Counted from the first letter of the stretch, positions 44,298 through 52,974 are shown. The stretch: DNA of 64,000 nt from UBA2136 sp963974105 (GCA_963974105.1 CAXBBG010000001.1:124001-188000), one strand, 5' to 3'. The notes: generated by a model not told the origin, from the letters alone. Numbers and translations are program-made.

Positions 44298-44526
44298 GAT
44301 TATTAAGATATCACGAGCTCTACAGTAAATAAACAGCATGTGCTACATGGATAGCGCATGATACCCAATGTTCGCATTTATAAAATGTTTTTATTTTTCT
44401 TGCACTTGCATGTATGAAATATATAATATTGATATACAAATTATTGAGGGTTTTATAGTTTGTAAAAAAAGGGTGTGTAAATTGGGCAAATACAAATTTT
44501 GATTATATCAAATACTGGCGCAGTTT

Positions 44527-45327
44527 ATGGCATCAAGTGCTTTCGCTCAATTAAATTCTACGCATGGAAATATTTCATTTGTATTCTCAAACTCAGAAAT
44601 TACCTCTATTACATCTGCTGGGGTGTCTCTAACAAGCTCTATATCTATTGGCGATGATACCTGAAGCTGTGACGCCTCAGTTGAAGGCAGTATACGCTAT
44701 AACAAAACTGAAAAAATTCTTGAATAGTGCGACGGGTCAGCCTGGAAAGATAATTCAGCTCCAACGCCGCCAAAAGGCTATTTTGTTCTAACCAACAGTA
44801 CTTATGATGGAAATTTAGGCGGCATTTCAGGCGCAAATTCTAAATGCTTAAGTGACCTACAAGCAAATGACTGGCAGGGTAAGTCGGGCGCAACTTTAAA
44901 CAGCACAAAAGTAAAAGCCTTTTTATGTAACGATATATCTACCTGTAATAATTTAAACCCCAACACAAGATATTATTTTGCTACGAGTAATTCGGCATCT
45001 AGTGGCGGTTCATATTTCACAACAGATGCCTTAGGTCAGGGTCCCGCTGATGCAAATGGCTGGGCGTCATATTATCATTTTAACACCACATCGCCCTACT
45101 ATTGGTCAAATAGAGCTATAGGCACATCAAGCGGTATCTCTTACATATGGAGTTTAAGTGGGGATTCAAGTTCTAGCAGTCTCACATGCAATGGGTGGAC
45201 AAGTAATTCATCTTCAGACAAAGCTAGGTCGGCTTACGGATATTTAGGTAATGCGAATAGATGGTATTACATGCTTACTACATGCAATATAACCAGAAAA
45301 TTAATATGCGTGGTTAACCCATCATAA
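44527..45327 (+). pseudogene. Decayed secreted DUF1554-like/C-type-lectin-fold surface protein gene
   Basis: One frame of 267 codons interrupted by TGA (44662) and TAG (44725). It begins MASSAFAQLNSTHGNISFVF, and a possible earlier signal-peptide start is also cut by TGA near 44500. A Cys module follows (CDASVEGSIRYNKTEKILE, stop, CDGSAWK). The C-terminal ~190 residues (PKGYFVLTNSTYDGNLGGIS, then CNGWTSNSSSDKARSAYGY and a final CVVNPS) resemble the DUF1554 domain of Leptospira-type surface proteins. The stops fall where related modules have sense codons, so loss of function is the simplest reading. Confidence 0.72.
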
Positions 45328-45344
45328 AAAAAGGTTTGTACAGT

Positions 45345-45616
45345 ATGACATATACACTAAAGAGCATAATATTAAGTTTTGCGGTTTTAACCGTTACAGG
45401 CCTTGCAAACACCTATGCACAAGTAACTTTAATAACAGACATGCCTTTGCAAATTAACGCAACACAAGTGGGGCACTAGAAATTAGTGGGTCTATAAAAC
45501 TTGATACGGACAGTTCCACTTGCGAAGCCATCACAGAGTGCTCGGTAAGATATAACAGTACCTCCGAGACTGTTGAGCTTTGCGATGGATCCTCTTGGGC
45601 TGCGACAGAATTTTAA
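45345..45616 (+). pseudogene. Decayed short paralog of the neighbouring surface protein gene (frameshifted)
   Basis: Starts with a signal peptide (MTYTLKSIILSFAVLTVTGL, cleavage near AYAQ) and stops at TAG 45477. In another frame it continues GALEISGSIKLDTDSSTCEA, CSVRYNSTSETVELCDGSSW, AATEF and ends at 45616. The C..A..(G/C)SxRYN....E.CDGS.W module is the same as in the gene at 44527, so the two were related before decay. The total length is not a multiple of three. Confidence 0.65.
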
Positions 45617-45856
45617 TACGTATATTTCATGCGCGCATCACAAACGTGAAGCGCAGCCCCTAACCCATATTCAATTTATGACCAAGTGTAACCTATGCTC
45701 AGGTTCAATATATCTTAAATTTGAAAGGGAATTTCCTTAAGCGTGTTCCCACAGGTTTTACAAAAATAAAGTGATACACATTGGCAATTAGCCAGTCTTT
45801 TCTTTGCTTAAGTTTTTGTTTAAGCACATAATATATATATGGAAGATTAATTTATA

Positions 45857-46603
45857 ATGGTGTGCATGGCTGATTCAATTGTATTAGAGTTTTTAGACAA
45901 GGCAAGATATTGCAAAAACGTCGAAGAGTTAAGTTCTATTGTTCAAGGTATTTTTGAACGAATGGGTTTTCCTTTATGGGCGTACCAAACGCAATCTGAA
46001 ATTATTTTAGAAAAATCACAGCCAGTTATTGTGCATAATTACCCCAAAAAATGGGTGAAATATTACGTTGAAAATAACTTTACTGATGTCGACCCAGTTA
46101 TGACCTATGGCAGTAAATTGGTTACGCCGTTTCAGTGGTCTCATCTTACAAAAGGAATTGAATTATCCAAAGACACTCTAGAATTTAATTCGTTAGCCTC
46201 TGACTTTGGAATGAGAGATGGGCTGGCTATCCCTTTATTGGGGGCAAATGGAAGAATATCTATGCTATCTCTTGTCGCAGATGTAAAAAATACGGCGTTA
46301 TCTGCAATGTTAAATCAAAACAGAGACCAAATCATGGCTCTAAGCTTTGCATTTCACTCTATTGCTAAAGACTTTATTAAAGACGGCCATTTAATAATTA
46401 ATAAAATTAAATTAACATCACGGGAGAGTGAGTGTCTATTATGGACCGCTAAAGGAAAGAGCTCTTGGGAAGTTGGGATGATTCTAAACATTTCTGAAAG
46501 AACTGTTGTGTTTCACATAAATAATGCCAAAAATAAGTTCAATGTAACAAGTAAATACCATTTAATTGTCAAAGCCATACTAGAAGGCTACATCAAAATA
46601 TAG
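45857..46603 (+). CDS. luxR: LuxR-family quorum-sensing transcription factor (autoinducer-binding)
   Basis: 248 aa. Residues ~15-165 form the acyl-homoserine-lactone-binding domain with the conserved W (PLWAYQT), Y and D-P (KYYVENNFTDVDPVMTYG), FQW and FGMRDGLAIPL. Residues ~185-245 form the LuxR HTH (LTSRESECLLWTAKGKSSWE, then NISERTVVFHINNAKNKF). It senses the product of the adjacent luxI and would act at the lux box just after it. GGAAG lies 11 bases before the ATG. The symbol denotes family, not orthology to Vibrio LuxR. Confidence 0.93.
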   Translation: MVCMADSIVLEFLDKARYCKNVEELSSIVQGIFERMGFPLWAYQTQSEIILEKSQPVIVHNYPKKWVKYYVENNFTDVDPVMTYGSKLVTPFQWSHLTKGIELSKDTLEFNSLASDFGMRDGLAIPLLGANGRISMLSLVADVKNTALSAMLNQNRDQIMALSFAFHSIAKDFIKDGHLIINKIKLTSRESECLLWTAKGKSSWEVGMILNISERTVVFHINNAKNKFNVTSKYHLIVKAILEGYIKI

Positions 46604-46607
46604 CTAC

Positions 46608-46653
46608 ACCTGTCAAGGTTGACAGGCATCACAAATATAAAAAATAACATAAT
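46608..46653 (+). promoter_or_regulatory. lux box and luxI promoter
   Basis: The 20-bp box ACCTGTCAAGGTTGACAGGC (46608-46627) has perfect 8-bp arms CCTGTCAA/TTGACAGG. It matches the Vibrio fischeri lux box half-sites ACCTGT...ACAGG. A -10 CATAAT lies at 46648-46653, putting transcription start near 46660 and the box centre (46617.5) at about -42.5, the classical position for LuxR activation. Confidence 0.85.
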
Positions 46654-46672
46654 CTATTTTCGTTAGTAATTA

Positions 46673-47323
46673 ATGAAAGTTTATTTTATGCTTATTATTG
46701 TAAATAAGGACAATCAGTCCAAATATTCAAAAGAATTGATTTCCATGCACCAATTAAGAAAAAAAGTTTTCAAAGACAAGCTTAAATGGGACGTAACCAT
46801 TAGAAACGGGATGGAATTTGACCAATTTGACACGCCTGATGCCTGTTATTTAATGCACCTAAACGAAAAAGGTGATGTTGATGGTAGCACGAGGTTAATT
46901 CCTACTCTTAAACCTTACTTGTTGGGCGATGTTTTTCCAGAGTTATTAGAAACTGAAATTGTACCCAAAGCTGAAAATGTGTGGGAAGCAACAAGGTTTT
47001 GTTCAAATTCAGAGTCTGCCCCTAAAGATATCATGGCTATATTGCTAGCGGGTATGCTGGAATTTGCCCTGCAAGAAAACATAAAGGAATATTTATCTGT
47101 TTCAGATATACGTATGGAGCCATTATTCAGGAGAAATGGCTGGCCTGCGCAAAGGTTAGGGAAGGTGATTGATACTGGTACAGACATGGCGGCTGGAGAA
47201 AGATTACCAGTCGATTACTTAACGCTAAGAAGAGTTATGTCAAAATGTGTTTCTACTCCTTACACCTCTGTTCAAAACTTACATGAAGTATGCAAATTAA
47301 CTAATTTAATGAAGGTAGCCTAA
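46673..47323 (+). CDS. luxI: Acyl-homoserine-lactone synthase (LuxI family)
   Basis: 216 aa. The invariant residues of LuxI enzymes are present: R, F and W in LRKKVFKDKLKWDV, D and D in EFDQFDTPDACYL, R in GSTRLIPT, and E..R in VWEATRFCS. It makes an acyl-HSL from acyl-ACP and S-adenosylmethionine; the acyl chain cannot be predicted. ATGs at 46673 and 46688 are both possible starts. Its promoter carries a lux box, so positive feedback through LuxR is expected. Confidence 0.94.
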   Translation: MKVYFMLIIVNKDNQSKYSKELISMHQLRKKVFKDKLKWDVTIRNGMEFDQFDTPDACYLMHLNEKGDVDGSTRLIPTLKPYLLGDVFPELLETEIVPKAENVWEATRFCSNSESAPKDIMAILLAGMLEFALQENIKEYLSVSDIRMEPLFRRNGWPAQRLGKVIDTGTDMAAGERLPVDYLTLRRVMSKCVSTPYTSVQNLHEVCKLTNLMKVA

Positions 47324-47324
47324 A

Positions 47325-47558
47325 ATGACAAACTTAAAAAAAAGAAGTGTCCAAATTATAAAAGGGGATCAAGTTGTTACTGACAATGCGTCAGATATTG
47401 ATATCGCTAACGACATGGCCGATGCTTTAATTTATTTACTCAAAGAGATAGATGATGGTGATTGTTATAGGCACATCTTCAAGAGAATGAATGAATACTT
47501 ATATGAATCATATTTCCAAGAAATAAAATCTGAAGAAGCAGAACCAGAAGTAAGATAA
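47325..47558 (+). CDS. Small protein co-transcribed with luxI, 77 aa
   Basis: Not recognised. It starts one base after the luxI stop with GAAGGT upstream, so it is certainly in the luxI operon. An acidic helical protein (NDMADALIYLLKEIDDGD, then YRHIFKRMNEYLYESYFQE) without signal peptide or membrane segment. Its regulation by the lux box suggests a role in the quorum response or in tuning LuxR/LuxI, but this is inference. Confidence 0.7.
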   Translation: MTNLKKRSVQIIKGDQVVTDNASDIDIANDMADALIYLLKEIDDGDCYRHIFKRMNEYLYESYFQEIKSEEAEPEVR

Positions 47559-47747
47559 ACCCAAGTAAAAGACAGGAGATATTCTATGGTTTTTTAAAAT
47601 ATCTCTTGCATTTATAAAAGTGCATGCGATCTAATAATTTCTAACTTAAACAACCCCTTTTACTCTCTACTCTCAAGTTTCCCTTAAATTGACACGTAAA
47701 AACTTATTATAAGAACGTTAACAACTTCCCCACTTCCCCATATGGTA

Positions 47748-47857
47748 TTATCCCAATATGTCTGTCAAATCCTGTTTTAAATCTGGATATTTAAAATCAA
47801 AACCAGCTTTTGTAAGATTATTAGATAAGGCGCGCTGGCCATTACAATCAACTACTT
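47748..47857 (-). pseudogene. C-terminal fragment of a TIGR01777/YfcH-type epimerase
   Basis: The minus strand reads VVDCNGQRALSNNLTKAGFD, then FKYPDLKQDLTDILG and a stop. This matches the conserved end of the NAD-dependent epimerase family YfcH (GQRxLPxxLxxAGFxFxYPxLxxALxDxL). An in-frame stop lies immediately upstream and no other part of the ~300-aa gene remains. Deletion next to the quorum-sensing genes suggests an insertion or recombination boundary. Confidence 0.6.
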
Positions 47858-48002
47858 AATCCATGTTTTTTCATAAAACACAAAACATTAAACGATAAAT
47901 AAAATATATCGTAACATTAAAAACAATATATTTTAATTAACGTTAAATTAACCCCATAATATATTTATAAACATAAGCAGCAAGCACAGAAAGGTTGTAT
48001 AG

Positions 48003-48218
48003 ATGAGACTTTTAATGAAGACAGCAACATATAGCATACTTCACATTATTGTGGCCACAAGTGTAGCCTATGCTTTAACTGGAAATATAATAGTTGCATT
48101 AGGGATTGGGCTAATAGAACCAATTGTACAAACTTTCGTTTTTACGATACATGAACTGTTGTGGGAACATAATAAAGAGCGTATCATTAATTATAAGTTC
48201 ATTCACACACATAAATAG
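48003..48218 (+). CDS. DUF2061 family small membrane protein
   Basis: 71 aa. MKTATYSILHIIVATSVAYA, then LTGNIIVALGIGLIEPIVQT and FTIHELLWEH matches the DUF2061 pattern (KxxTYxxxH...AxxxTG...GLxEPxxxTxxFxxHE). Two membrane helices. The function is unknown. It is coupled to the dps-like gene 14 bp downstream. Confidence 0.85.
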   Translation: MRLLMKTATYSILHIIVATSVAYALTGNIIVALGIGLIEPIVQTFVFTIHELLWEHNKERIINYKFIHTHK

Positions 48219-48232
48219 AAGGAAAAGATAGC

Positions 48233-48673
48233 ATGTCTAACCATACAGTCACAGAAAGCCTTAAAAAAGTATTAGCCGACAGTTATGCACTCTACTTAAA
48301 AACCCAAAACTACCACTGGAACGTTGAAGGGCCTTATTTTAAAACTCTGCATATACTTTTCGAAGAGCAGTACACTGACTTAGCCTTAGCAATTGATGAA
48401 GTTGCAGAACTTATTCGTGGTTTAGGTGATAAAGCACCTGGCACATGGAGTGCTTACGAAAAGCTAACAACCATTAAAGACGGTAATGAAAATGCTTCGG
48501 CTGATGAAATGGTAAAATCGCTTGCAAATGACCAAGAAGAAATTATGAAAAATAGCCTTGAGCCTGCATTAAAGATCGCACAAGATGCTGGAGATGAAGT
48601 TGTAGCAGGCGTTTTAATTGAACGTTTAACAATCCATCGTAAAAACAAGTGGATGCTAAAAAGCAGCATTTAA
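48233..48673 (+). CDS. dps: Dps-like ferritin-family protein
   Basis: 146 aa. The ferroxidase-site region NYHWNVEGPYFKTLHILFEE, then QYTDLALAIDEVAELIRGLG holds the His/Asp/Glu ligands of Dps. The C-terminus is IERLTIHRKNKWMLKS. It sequesters iron and protects DNA from peroxide in starvation; twelve-mer assembly is expected from the family. AGAAGGA precedes the ATG and a terminator follows. Confidence 0.93.
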   Translation: MSNHTVTESLKKVLADSYALYLKTQNYHWNVEGPYFKTLHILFEEQYTDLALAIDEVAELIRGLGDKAPGTWSAYEKLTTIKDGNENASADEMVKSLANDQEEIMKNSLEPALKIAQDAGDEVVAGVLIERLTIHRKNKWMLKSSI

Positions 48674-48734
48674 GTAAGATTTATATATCATATGTAAATC
48701 AACTCAAGAATAAATAGCGTGCATAAAGGCAGTT

Positions 48735-48767
48735 ATAAAAAAAAATAGCCCCTTTGGGGCTATTTTC
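48735..48767. terminator. Bidirectional intrinsic terminator
   Basis: Stem AATAGCCCC/GGGGCTATT with loop TTT, between dps and the convergent M15-type peptidase gene. Confidence 0.88.
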
Positions 48768-48768
48768 G

Positions 48769-49503
48769 TTATAAACATGATTTAGGCATACCTATATCAC
48801 GTTCTTTATTGGAAGGTTTTCTTGTGCCATCTAAAATTGACATTGAAGCACCCCAACGTCTCACAATAGAGCGATTATCACCTTTAGATCTAGCATTGCC
48901 AGCCCTAACATCTACATGTAATGAAGGCCCACAGTAAGCCCCTAAACCGCCTATTTGATGGCGTTCTAAAACACGTAAGGCTGCTTTATAGAACTGCTGT
49001 CGACAATTCGTACAATCTTTATTCTTGCCTAAATTTGTATAACCAGGCACATAAAAATCAAGAGCACCTCCACTTGTATGTGTCGAGTTACGTGCAGCGG
49101 TATAATTCCCACTTTTACGTAATTTTTTCTGAGACTTAGCAGAACGGTATCCAGAAACAACACGTATAGAACCTGTGTAAGAAAGTTCGTTAAAAATTTC
49201 ATACACAACATCAAGCAGTTTAGGGTTTATAGCATGTACACCGCCACTTGAAGTTCTGTCCCGTAAAAAATACGAAATTTTATCCAGATTTTTTTGAACA
49301 TACTGTCCATCACACCAATACACAAGCTTCGGCAGAGTTTCAATAACCTCTTCATGGCCATTATACAGACGATTAGCAGGTTTTTTGATTAAATCAAATT
49401 GAATAGAACGTTCCTCTATACATTGTACAGAATCGGTATTACCAAAAGTTACAGGTACAAAAAACGTACTCAGTATTAAGAATATAAGTTGTGTCGTTTT
49501 CAT
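48769..49503 (-). CDS. DUF882/M15-type periplasmic murein peptidase-like protein
   Basis: About 244 aa with a signal peptide (MKTTQLIFLILSTFFVPVTF). The catalytic region reads VVSGYRSAKSQKKLRK, NSTHTSGGALDFYVPG and SLHVDVRAG, i.e. the SxHxxGxAxD and HxD zinc motifs of YcbK/DUF882 and peptidase M15. A pair of Cys (CTNC) lies before the last motif. It probably cleaves peptidoglycan cross-links. The ATG at 49503 is preferred over an upstream TTG. Confidence 0.85.
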   Translation of the reverse strand: MKTTQLIFLILSTFFVPVTFGNTDSVQCIEERSIQFDLIKKPANRLYNGHEEVIETLPKLVYWCDGQYVQKNLDKISYFLRDRTSSGGVHAINPKLLDVVYEIFNELSYTGSIRVVSGYRSAKSQKKLRKSGNYTAARNSTHTSGGALDFYVPGYTNLGKNKDCTNCRQQFYKAALRVLERHQIGGLGAYCGPSLHVDVRAGNARSKGDNRSIVRRWGASMSILDGTRKPSNKERDIGMPKSCL

Positions 49504-49645
49504 AAACAAGCTCGAAAGTTATGGTCTCACCAGAAGTAGTGAGTATATAAAAAGATCAAGTCGCCACAAAATGACGTCGTGTTTAAAATATAAGCACAAT
49601 CCCATAACAATGCAACCTTAGCCTAACTTTAATTATACTATTCAT

Positions 49646-49675
49646 AAAAAAAAGCCCCCATTAAGGGGGCTTTTA
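49646..49675. terminator. Intrinsic terminator after sucD
   Basis: Stem AAAGCCCCC/GGGGGCTTTT with loop ATTAA, 14 bp beyond the sucD stop. Confidence 0.9.
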
Positions 49676-49688
49676 GAATGATAAAAAA

Positions 49689-50564
49689 TTAACCTAGAAT
49701 TTTTTTCATTGTTTTACCAAGCTCACCTGGTGTCGGCGACATCGTCACACCAGCAGCAATCAGAGCTTCAATTTTACTTTCAGCAGTACCTTGTCCACCA
49801 CTCACAATCGCACCAGCATGCCCCATACGTTTACCTTTTGGCGCAGTCGCACCCGCAATAAAAGCAACAACAGGTTTTGTTACGCTTGTTTTGATGAAAG
49901 CCGCAGCTTCTTCTTCATCTGTCCCACCAATTTCACCAATCATAATGATAGCATCAGTTTCTGGGTCGTTTTCAAAAGCGCTTAAAACTTGGATAAAGTT
50001 TGTACCGTTGACAGGATCTCCGCCAATACCAACACATGTACTTTGACCCAAACCAACAGCTGTTGTTTGACCAACCGCTTCATATGTTAATGTACCACTA
50101 CGTGACACAATACCAATGCGGCCTTTTTGATGAATATGCCCCGGCATAATACCAATCTTACATTCATCCGGTGTAATAACACCTGGGCAGTTTGGCCCAA
50201 TAAGGCGCATACGGCAGTTTTTGTCAGCCAAGCGTTTTTTAACACGAATCATATCCGCTACAGGAATACCTTCTGTGATACAAATCGCTAAAGAAATACC
50301 AGCATCTGCGGCCTCTAAAATAGCGTCTGCTGCAAATGGAGGTGGTACATAAATAACTGAAGCTGTGGCTTCTGTTTCTGTTACCGCCTCTGCAACTGTA
50401 TTAAAAACTGGTAATCCCAAGTGTTTTTCTCCACCTTTACCAGGAGTTACACCACCAACCATCTGTGTTCCATAAGCCATAGCCTGCTCACTGTGGAAGG
50501 TACCGTTTTTCCCTGTAAAACCTTGGCAAATCACCTTAGTATCTTTGTTAATAAAAATAGACAT
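49689..50564 (-). CDS. sucD: Succinate--CoA ligase (ADP/GDP-forming) subunit alpha
   Basis: 291 aa (E. coli 289). N-terminal CoA-binding IFINKDTKVICQGFTGKNG and GGVTPGKGG. The phosphohistidine loop is GKRMGHAGAIVSGGQGTAES. NCPGVITPDECKIGIMPG is typical. It forms succinate and ATP/GTP with SucC in the TCA cycle. It lies downstream of sucC but is separated from it by a small lipoprotein gene. Confidence 0.96.
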   Translation of the reverse strand: MSIFINKDTKVICQGFTGKNGTFHSEQAMAYGTQMVGGVTPGKGGEKHLGLPVFNTVAEAVTETEATASVIYVPPPFAADAILEAADAGISLAICITEGIPVADMIRVKKRLADKNCRMRLIGPNCPGVITPDECKIGIMPGHIHQKGRIGIVSRSGTLTYEAVGQTTAVGLGQSTCVGIGGDPVNGTNFIQVLSAFENDPETDAIIMIGEIGGTDEEEAAAFIKTSVTKPVVAFIAGATAPKGKRMGHAGAIVSGGQGTAESKIEALIAAGVTMSPTPGELGKTMKKILG

Positions 50565-50578
50565 TTATTATTTTCCTT

Positions 50579-50893
50579 TTAATCAAGAGTAGTCAAAGGA
50601 CTACCCATTACTTTTTCACAAGTATAAGAAACATTCGGAATACCTAAACCTGGGCAGTTATAACCGCAAAAATAGGCATTACCGCTATATGACGTTTTCA
50701 CCTGCAATGCTTCCATGCAATATGTCAAACGTGCATATTCACCGTGGTAAACACGGGTCTGTTCATATTTAGCTGTTTGTTCGTAAATGAACGCATGCCA
50801 TGGCCCAAAAGGGCTCTCTTCCTTAGCAGGCAAACTACAGCCCGACAAGCTAACGAAGAAAATGACCGCTAAATATTTCATACTTCTTATCAT
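50579..50893 (-). CDS. Small lipoprotein between sucC and sucD, 104 aa
   Basis: Not recognised. Signal peptide with lipobox LSGC (Cys near residue 19). The mature part has five Cys (CSLP, TYCMEAL, YFCGYNCPG, YTCEKV), probably in disulfides. It starts 7 bp after sucC and ends 14 bp before sucD, so it is made from the suc mRNA although nothing links it to succinyl-CoA ligase. Confidence 0.75.
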   Translation of the reverse strand: MIRSMKYLAVIFFVSLSGCSLPAKEESPFGPWHAFIYEQTAKYEQTRVYHGEYARLTYCMEALQVKTSYSGNAYFCGYNCPGLGIPNVSYTCEKVMGSPLTTLD

Positions 50894-50900
50894 TATTTTC

Positions 50901-52076
50901 CTATGCAGCTTTTACAGCGGCAACTTCTGTCACAACTTTTTGAGCCGCATCATCAAGATCACTTGCTGTTATAATTGGTAAACCTGAATTCGCAAGAATT
51001 TCGTTACCAGCTTCAACATTTGTTCCTTCTAAACGCACGACAAGTGGTACAGATAGATCAACTTGTTTAGCAGCCGCTACAACACCATTTGCAATGATAT
51101 CGCATTTCATAATACCACCAAAAATGTTCACCAAAATCCCTTTAACATTTGGATCAGATAAGATAATTTTAAAGGCTTCTGTTACACGTTCTTCAGTCGC
51201 ACCGCCGCCAACATCAAGGAAGTTTGCAGGTGTACCACCGTAGTGTTTAATAATATCCATCGTTGCCATAGCAAGGCCGGCACCGTTAACCATGCAGCCA
51301 ATGTCACCATCAAGTGCGATATAGCTTAAATCAAACTTAGCAGCTTTAACTTCTCGTGCATCTTGCTGAGTTTCATCATCCATTTTGTGGATTTCTTTTT
51401 GACGGTATAAAGCGTTGTCATCGATGTTAATTTTACAATCGAGCACTTTAATTTCATCGTTACCAGTCACAACCAATGGGTTAATTTCAAGCATGCCAGC
51501 GTCAATTTCTTCATAGCATTTGTAAAGGTTCATCAAAAGCTTAACAAAGGCGTTAACTTGAGCACCTTTTAAACCAAGCTTAAAGGCAACATTACGGCAC
51601 TGATAAGGCCATAAGCCAACTGCTGGGTCAACATGCTCTGTAAAAATTTTTTCAGGCGTTTCTTCAGCAACTGTTTCAATATCCATACCACCTTCTGTTG
51701 AAGCCATGATAAAGTTTTTACTTGTTTCACGGTCAAGTGTAATCGACAAATAAAGTTCACGCGCGATGTCAGAACCTTCTTCGATATAAACCTTGTGAAT
51801 TGGTAGACCTTCAGGCCCAGTTTGGTGCGTAACCAACTGTGCGCCGATTAATTTTGTAGCCGCAGCACTTGCTTCAGCTGGTGATTTACAAAGAACAACA
51901 CCGCCCGCTTTACCGCGTGCACCTGAGTGAACTTGCGCTTTAACAACAGTCACAGCTGTGCCAAGTTCTTTAGCAGCAGCTTCAGCTTCGTGCGGGGTAC
52001 TTACAACGATACCGCGCGGCACAGAAACACCGTACTCTTTTAAAACCTGTTTTGCTTGATATTCATGAAGGTTCAT
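50901..52076 (-). CDS. sucC: Succinate--CoA ligase subunit beta
   Basis: 391 aa (E. coli 388). ATP-grasp N-terminal domain (MNLHEYQAKQVLKEYGVSVP, VVKAQVHSGARGKAGGV) and CoA-ligase domain with GCMVNGAGLAMATMDI, NFLDVGGGATEERV and NIFGGIMKCDIIA. LEINPLVVTG is the metal-site region. It is the first gene of the suc unit. Confidence 0.97.
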   Translation of the reverse strand: MNLHEYQAKQVLKEYGVSVPRGIVVSTPHEAEAAAKELGTAVTVVKAQVHSGARGKAGGVVLCKSPAEASAAATKLIGAQLVTHQTGPEGLPIHKVYIEEGSDIARELYLSITLDRETSKNFIMASTEGGMDIETVAEETPEKIFTEHVDPAVGLWPYQCRNVAFKLGLKGAQVNAFVKLLMNLYKCYEEIDAGMLEINPLVVTGNDEIKVLDCKINIDDNALYRQKEIHKMDDETQQDAREVKAAKFDLSYIALDGDIGCMVNGAGLAMATMDIIKHYGGTPANFLDVGGGATEERVTEAFKIILSDPNVKGILVNIFGGIMKCDIIANGVVAAAKQVDLSVPLVVRLEGTNVEAGNEILANSGLPIITASDLDDAAQKVVTEVAAVKAA

Positions 52077-52598
52077 ATTTTTTTCTCTTTATTTTTTATA
52101 ATTAAATAACGTCCCCCACCTGTACAGATGGTTTATATAAAAAAGGATACCCTTTGTGTCCGCAAAGCGCAAAGTAAAAGCCTAGAAAATTTGCATAAAA
52201 ATTGACTTTATTTTTATTAAAACAGCCATTTAACACACCTTAAAGTTGTATTGCTATATTTTGCGTTGGAAATATTAAGAATATGTGTGGAATAGTGCGT
52301 AGGATTTGGCGAATAACGGTAGAACTGGATGCGAATGAAGTGTTATAAAAAACGAATAATACCAACTGATGATTAGTAAAAAAATGGATATAATTCTCCT
52401 TTTTGTGGCAATAGGCGAATGAAGCAATAAAACAACACCCACCCCCTCTTCCATAACAGAATCAATAAAACATAAAAAGTCTTTTTTTTCATTGTAAAGT
52501 GAAACATTTAGTCTATATATTATATATGTAATTTATATCATCTTACCCCGTACCTTTTATTGGCAATAATCTGCCACACACCCTTAAGGATTTTAAAA
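52077..52598. other. 522-bp intergenic region
   Basis: Very AT-rich, between sucC (minus) and a small membrane protein gene (plus). A possible sucC promoter (TTGCGC, 17 bp, TATCCT on the minus strand) lies around 52145-52175. CTGTACAG near 52119 is a short palindrome. I see no gene or RNA that I can support. Confidence 0.5.
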
Positions 52599-52928
52599 AT
52601 GTTAAAATTAATTTTTTCATATATCTTCAGCGCTATTTTAGGCTATGCCATGTTTTATTTAAACCCATGGATGCCTAAAACTTTAAATATTATAGCAACT
52701 ATCTGTATTATTATTGGCATACTGTTGTTGCTGAATATTAAAAACATGACTCATCTATATACCGATGTAGTTGCGGCTGTGTTTTACATTACAGGATTGA
52801 TCGTTATTACATTACCATTTATATTCGCCAAGGATATACCTGAAAATAATATCATCATCATCGCATCTGCTTTAATTGCCATTTTAGTTGTACCGCCACG
52901 TTTGAAGGATTGGGCATCAGAAAGTTAG
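52599..52928 (+). CDS. Hypothetical membrane protein, 109 aa
   Basis: Four hydrophobic segments (starting MLKLIFSYIFSAILGYAMF), short loops and a basic end (PPRLKDWASES). No family recognised. The ATG at 52599 has AAGGA 8 bases upstream; a TTG at 52560 is less likely. It is bounded by a terminator. Confidence 0.65.
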   Translation: MLKLIFSYIFSAILGYAMFYLNPWMPKTLNIIATICIIIGILLLLNIKNMTHLYTDVVAAVFYITGLIVITLPFIFAKDIPENNIIIIASALIAILVVPPRLKDWASES

Positions 52929-52940
52929 CCACACACCTCG

Positions 52941-52974
52941 AAAAAAAAGCCCCTCACATGAGGGGCTTTTTTTT
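52941..52974. terminator. Bidirectional intrinsic terminator
   Basis: Stem AAAAGCCCCT/AGGGGCTTTT with loop CACATG, A8 before and T8 after. Confidence 0.92.

Noticed and set aside
44527..45327. Stop-codon read-through or selenocysteine use
   Set aside because: Two different stops (TGA and TAG), a further TGA in the likely signal peptide, and a frameshifted paralog next door point to decay.
52117..52130. Second lux box (ACCTGTACAGAT)
   Set aside because: Half-sites lack the 8-base spacing of a lux box; only an 8-bp palindrome remains.
52283..52348. Micro-ORF beginning MCGIV in the sucC upstream region
   Set aside because: Only 21 codons, no Shine-Dalgarno and no similarity beyond the first five residues of glutamine amidotransferases.
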